Positions 60,750-64,000 of a stretch of 64,000 nucleotides of DNA are shown here, in pieces. The translations under genes were made by a program, and so were the position numbers. The notes below the pieces were generated by a model, which saw only the letters and a program-made list of their open reading frames with translations, made no database searches and was not told the DNA's origin. This DNA comes from an uncultured bacterium (GTDB taxonomy: Bacteria > Bacillota > Clostridia > Lachnospirales > Lachnospiraceae): positions 1 through 64,000 of the forward strand of contig CAOKFN010000023.1 of NCBI GenBank assembly GCA_948467735.1, written 5' to 3'. Position 1 is the first letter of the stretch. Every line of letters begins with the position of its first letter.

Positions 60750-62543
60750 TCAACTGGAGGCCAACCGAACCAGCTTCCCTGCCTCCACAGGCTTGGTGGA
60801 AGTGGTGATCACAAATTCATAACCGTAAAGAGCGGCGCTGATGGCAGACTGGGTATCATCGCTTGCCAGCACCTCCACATCCACTCGGCTTGCGGTATAA
60901 CGGGTGCCCAGAGGGCTTGCCTTCGACTCCACAATCAGTATGAACTTGCCGTTGTTGTCCTCGCGGATAGCGCTGTTGGGCACAATCAGATCATAGTTTG
61001 CGCTCTTCTGGCCCACTGACAGACTCAAATTCAGTCCCACGGTCGCGCCATTGCCTGTAACGTCAAAGGTCAGCTGTTTCTTCTGGCTGGGATCGTTTTT
61101 GTCCGGTTTGATGCTTGCAAGCGTCACCGTCAAATCATCATATCTCCACGCGTTGACCAAATCCGCCCTGTCGCCCACGGACAGCCGTTTTGCCTGCTCG
61201 TTTGTCACGGAGAAGCTCAAGGTATATCCCTTGCCCTCCGGCTGCATCACTGCCACCGGGGTTGCTGCGGAGGTGGTATTGCCCGCAACCACATTCAATG
61301 AGCTCACCGTTCCAGAGATGGGCGCCACGATGGTGGTTCCGGTGGTTTTCTCCCTCAGCTCATCCACCTTCTCCTGCGCCTTGTCAATGGCTTCCCGCAT
61401 GGACTGCAGATTGCCCACTCTGTCAATCTGACTCTTGAAATCCGACAGCTCCTTTTCCTTCTCGGTCAGCGCCGTCTGTCTCTCCGTAACCACGGACTGC
61501 TTCCGGGTGAGTTCCTCCTTCGCATCCGCCAGCTCCGCGCCCGCAATACTCTGCTGGTACTTCAGATTGTTCACAATCTGGGTTTTATCTTCATTCTTCT
61601 TGGCTTCCAGCCTGTTCTCCGCATCCTTCAGAGCCTGCTCTTTGTTCGGTATCTCCCGCTCCAAGTCCCCGATGGTTCTGTCATAATCGGGGATATAATT
61701 ATTCTCATACTCGGCGGCCCTGTCTCGCTCCCCTTGCAGATTGTCCCTGAGCTCATACACACGGTCGCTCTCTTCTCCCTGTTCCCGAATCGCCGCCTCA
61801 AGCTCTCTTTCCAGATTGGAAATATTGTCTTTGATGCCCTGCAGCTCTCCTCTCACCCTGTCGCGTTCCCGCTCCATCTCAGCTTTATAATTCCTAGCGT
61901 CTTCCAGCTCCCGCTTTGCCTCGTCCACGGCGTGCTGTTCCTCCGCGGTATTCACGGTGCCTTCAATGGAAATCTGGGTGGTGAAAGCATCATACCAATT
62001 CTGTTTTTCGTTTACAATCCTTTGGGCTTCCTTCACGTCATTTTCGGCCGCCTTCACGGCGTCCTTCGCGGCTTTGACCGCATTCTGCCTGACGGTAATC
62101 TGATTTCGGTAATCGGAAAGGGAAATGCCGTTCTCGGCGGTCTGAATATCGGAAGCGGTCAAATCCGTGCTGAGCAGCGCCTTCTCATAGTCGCCCTCCG
62201 CCTTCTCCAATTCGTCCAGCGCCGCCTTCAGCTCGTCGCTGTCCTTGTCTTCCAGATAAAAGAGCACATCTCCTTTCTGGACCGTATCTCCCTGCCGCAC
62301 TGCCACACTGGCTACCTTTCTGGATTCCGTCACTTTCACCTCGTAAGGGTCGCCGCTCTCCACCACTCCCGAGCCCCGTATCTTTGCCGTAATGCTCCCT
62401 GACTGCACATACTGGGTGGCCACTTCCGGCAGGGAATAGTTCATGATGGTCTGGGAGAAAAAGGTGAGCAGCAGCATAACCGTCAGGAATACAATGGCCG
62501 CGTTCTTCACCCATTCCCTTCTTTTTGTTCCGTTCTCGTTCAT
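60750..62543 (-). CDS. HlyD/RND-type membrane-fusion adaptor protein
   Basis: 597 residues from ATG 62543 (AGGAGAGGAAAATTT upstream); the frame continues to 62732 through repeats without a site. TM (NAAIVFLTVMLLLTFFS), first half of the lipoyl domain (GSGVVESGDPYEVKVTESRKVASVAVRQGDTVQKGDVLFYL), a very long coiled coil (about 100-385), the second lipoyl half (TTIVAPISGTVSSLNVVAGNTTSA) and a beta-barrel domain (YDLIVPNSAIREDNNGKFIL). This is the adaptor of an exporter; in a Gram-positive it spans wall space. The coiled coil of about 280 residues is longer than in most Firmicute adaptors. Confidence 0.88.
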   Translation of the reverse strand: MNENGTKRREWVKNAAIVFLTVMLLLTFFSQTIMNYSLPEVATQYVQSGSITAKIRGSGVVESGDPYEVKVTESRKVASVAVRQGDTVQKGDVLFYLEDKDSDELKAALDELEKAEGDYEKALLSTDLTASDIQTAENGISLSDYRNQITVRQNAVKAAKDAVKAAENDVKEAQRIVNEKQNWYDAFTTQISIEGTVNTAEEQHAVDEAKRELEDARNYKAEMERERDRVRGELQGIKDNISNLERELEAAIREQGEESDRVYELRDNLQGERDRAAEYENNYIPDYDRTIGDLEREIPNKEQALKDAENRLEAKKNEDKTQIVNNLKYQQSIAGAELADAKEELTRKQSVVTERQTALTEKEKELSDFKSQIDRVGNLQSMREAIDKAQEKVDELREKTTGTTIVAPISGTVSSLNVVAGNTTSAATPVAVMQPEGKGYTLSFSVTNEQAKRLSVGDRADLVNAWRYDDLTVTLASIKPDKNDPSQKKQLTFDVTGNGATVGLNLSLSVGQKSANYDLIVPNSAIREDNNGKFILIVESKASPLGTRYTASRVDVEVLASDDTQSAISAALYGYEFVITTSTKPVEAGKLVRLASS

Positions 62544-62560
62544 AAATTTTCCTCTCCTAT

Positions 62561-62803
62561 TCCAGTTCCGCATCCGCCCTCCAGTACCCTTCTCCGGCAG
62601 AGAAAATTTCGTCTCAAAACCGCAGCCGAATTTTTCTCTGGGTACTCTACGGGCGGATGCTGTTTTTATTTCTATTCCAGTTCCGCATCCGCCCTCCAGT
62701 ACCCTTCTCCGGCAGAGAAAATTTCGTCTCAAAACCGCAGCCGAATTTTTCTCTGGGTACTCTACGGGCGGATGCTGTTTTTATTTTGCTTCCAGTTCCG
62801 CAT
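62561..62803. repeat. 115-bp tandem repeat, each unit a long imperfect palindrome
   Basis: Two near-identical units (62561-62675, 62676-62790) and a 13-base start of a third. Each can fold as a hairpin of about 95 bases: outer arms GCATCCGCCC/GGGCGGATGC, then GTACCC/GGGTAC and GAGAAAATTTCG/CGAATTTTTCTC. They lie between the MalG-like gene and the HlyD-like gene and extend the latter's frame upstream. MITE-like or REP-like; no transposase in the window matches. Confidence 0.8.
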
Positions 62804-62843
62804 AGCCCTATTCCGGGCTATCCGCCCTTTCCGGCGCCCTGCG

Positions 62844-63806
62844 CTATCCTTTGATGCCGCCCTGATAGGTAATTCCGTCCACCAGATATTCTTCTCCGTA
62901 CAGGAATATCAGCAGGCTGGGCACCATGTAAATCGTGGCCACCGCGAAAGCCAGCCCGATTTCCCCTTTGTTAATCTTGCTTAAGAACACCGACAGAGGA
63001 TGCATCTCCGCGTCGGTGAGCAGAATCAGGGGCTGCTCCACCATATTCCAATAGTCGATAAACACCAGTATGGCGGCGGAGCAGATGGCGCCTTTACACA
63101 GCGGCAGACAGATGCGCTTGTAAATCTGCCACTCTCCCGCGCCGTCTATCTGCGCCGCTTCCATCACGGAATCCGGAATTCTGCGCATAAATTTCGTCAG
63201 AAGAAAGACGGCGAAGGGCGATGCGATACCCGGCAGCCAGATAGCCCAGTTGGTATCCAGCATGTTCATCCAGTCGCTGACCAGATAGTTTGGCACCAGC
63301 GTCACCTGATAGGGCATCAGCATCAAAATAATATACATGAAGAAAATAATCTCTCGAATCTTTCCCCTGTATCTGGCAAAGCTGTACGACGCCAAGGAGG
63401 CCACAATCAGCTGGAACAGTACGATTGGACCCACCAGTATGACGGAATTCCAAAACTTCAGCAGATACTCGGGACTTTTCAATAGCACCGTGTTATACTG
63501 GCTGAAAGATACCATATCGGGAATAAATTTTAAATTCACCTTCTCCGAAATATATACCTTTCCGCCGTTGGCGTCGGTAGCAAAGACAGAGCCGTAATTG
63601 GCCGAAATTTCTGACGCCGCCATGAAGGAATTAGTAATCGTCAGCACAATGGGCATCAGGAACAGGAAAGCGAAGGACGCCGCCACCACGGTAGCAAGAG
63701 CTATCTTGCCCTTCTGCAGCATTTTCCTGCGTTTCACGCTGGAAGGCCCCGCAGACGACGAGCTGCCTGCCTGAAGCTCATATATGCTTTTCTTCTGCTT
63801 TTTCAA
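62844..63806 (-). CDS. Carbohydrate ABC transporter permease (MalG-type)
   Basis: 320 residues. TM1 (ALATVVAASFAFLFLMPIVL), an extended periplasmic loop with FIPDMVSFSQYNTVLLKSPE, further TMs (ILVGPIVLFQLIVASLASYSF, IIFFMYIILMLMPYQVTLVP), the EAA loop EAAQIDGAGEWQIYKRICLPLCKG that docks the ATPase, and LSKINKGEIGLAFAVATIYMVP. It takes up sugars or oligosaccharides with its MalF-type partner; the ATPase is not in the window (a shared MsmK-type ATPase is usual). It overlaps the previous gene by 4 bases. Confidence 0.93.
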   Translation of the reverse strand: MKKQKKSIYELQAGSSSSAGPSSVKRRKMLQKGKIALATVVAASFAFLFLMPIVLTITNSFMAASEISANYGSVFATDANGGKVYISEKVNLKFIPDMVSFSQYNTVLLKSPEYLLKFWNSVILVGPIVLFQLIVASLASYSFARYRGKIREIIFFMYIILMLMPYQVTLVPNYLVSDWMNMLDTNWAIWLPGIASPFAVFLLTKFMRRIPDSVMEAAQIDGAGEWQIYKRICLPLCKGAICSAAILVFIDYWNMVEQPLILLTDAEMHPLSVFLSKINKGEIGLAFAVATIYMVPSLLIFLYGEEYLVDGITYQGGIKG

Positions 63807-64000
63807 CCTTCCACATCCTTTCCAAAACGATCTTCGGCAATAAAGAGGATTCCGATAATTACAATCATCACCAGCGACATCAAAATAGCCGCCGCCGACA
63901 AGGTCTGATAGTCCAGCGTCCTGAACTTATTGTTCATAAAATGCTGAAGCGTATAAATGGAATCATACGGATAATCGTCCGTGAGCAGATACACTTCCCG
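63803..64000 (-). CDS. Carbohydrate ABC transporter permease (MalF-type), C-terminal end
   Basis: The 5' end lies beyond the right edge; the visible 65 codons read through to 64000 without a start that must be used. REVYLLTDDYPYDSIYTLQ followed by a long hydrophobic segment (TLSAAAILMSLVMIVIIGIL) and FIAEDRFGKDVEG is the usual end of MalF/UgpA-type permeases. It overlaps the MalG-type gene by 4 bases, so the two are coupled. Confidence 0.85.
   Translation of the reverse strand, partial: REVYLLTDDYPYDSIYTLQHFMNNKFRTLDYQTLSAAAILMSLVMIVIIGILFIAEDRFGKDVEG

Overview
The window reads as a chromosomal segment of a Gram-positive anaerobe of the class Clostridia, most likely a Lachnospiraceae gut commensal. 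Pointers are AGGAGG-type ribosome binding sites, TTGACA/TATAAT promoters, a BspA-like leucine-rich surface protein, cell-wall-binding repeats, a ferredoxin-tailed aldo/keto reductase, bulky Opp proteins, a secreted M60-type metalloprotease with a dockerin, and many AAA-ATPase-like/PD-(D/E)XK, Uma2 and solute-binding protein genes. Family names come from reading motifs, not from database searches. No tRNA, rRNA, CRISPR array or complete insertion sequence was seen.

Layout. 0-13 kb: a BspA-like surface protein cut by the left edge; a Uma2-type nuclease; an ABC-F ATPase behind an elaborate leader (promoter, 23-codon leader peptide, terminator hairpin nested in a long-range pairing); a Cys-rich small protein; a DUF5662 protein coupled to a GlgX-like protein that has lost its catalytic triad; a CapA-like lipoprotein divergent from it; an SH3/NlpC-P60 hydrolase and a chemoreceptor. 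12.7-26 kb: DUF1292 protein, a UvrD-type helicase translationally coupled to gltX, a DUF3899 membrane protein, and a five-gene oligopeptide transporter (oppABCDF, minus strand) in which OppA, OppC, OppD and OppF carry large insertions. 26-39 kb: enolase, Nudix hydrolase, a second Uma2 protein, an aldo/keto reductase, then a secreted 1.7-kilo-residue dockerin/FN3/M60 protease followed by a membrane-anchored cohesin-like protein, then gpmI.

39-56 kb is accessory in character: a truncated solute-binding protein remnant, a small secreted protein, two AAA-ATPase-like/PD-(D/E)XK proteins, a frameshifted cell-wall-binding protein, a CDF transporter, and a minus-strand operon of a WYL regulator, a tiny basic ORF, two dynamin-like GTPases (one with a PIN/NYN-like N-terminal domain) and two small downstream proteins. 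This operon is the best candidate for an incompletely described system, probably anti-phage or membrane stress. 56-64 kb: a YgjP-like metallopeptidase and a minus-strand operon that runs off the right edge, combining two MalFG-type sugar permeases, an HlyD-type adaptor, a MacB-periplasmic-core protein and a beta-propeller/solute-binding lipoprotein.

Non-coding structure is abundant: a dispersed element of about 170-250 bp with conserved hairpins (three copies), tandem repeats of 17, 36, 63, 78 and 115 bp, and several promoter/operator palindromes.
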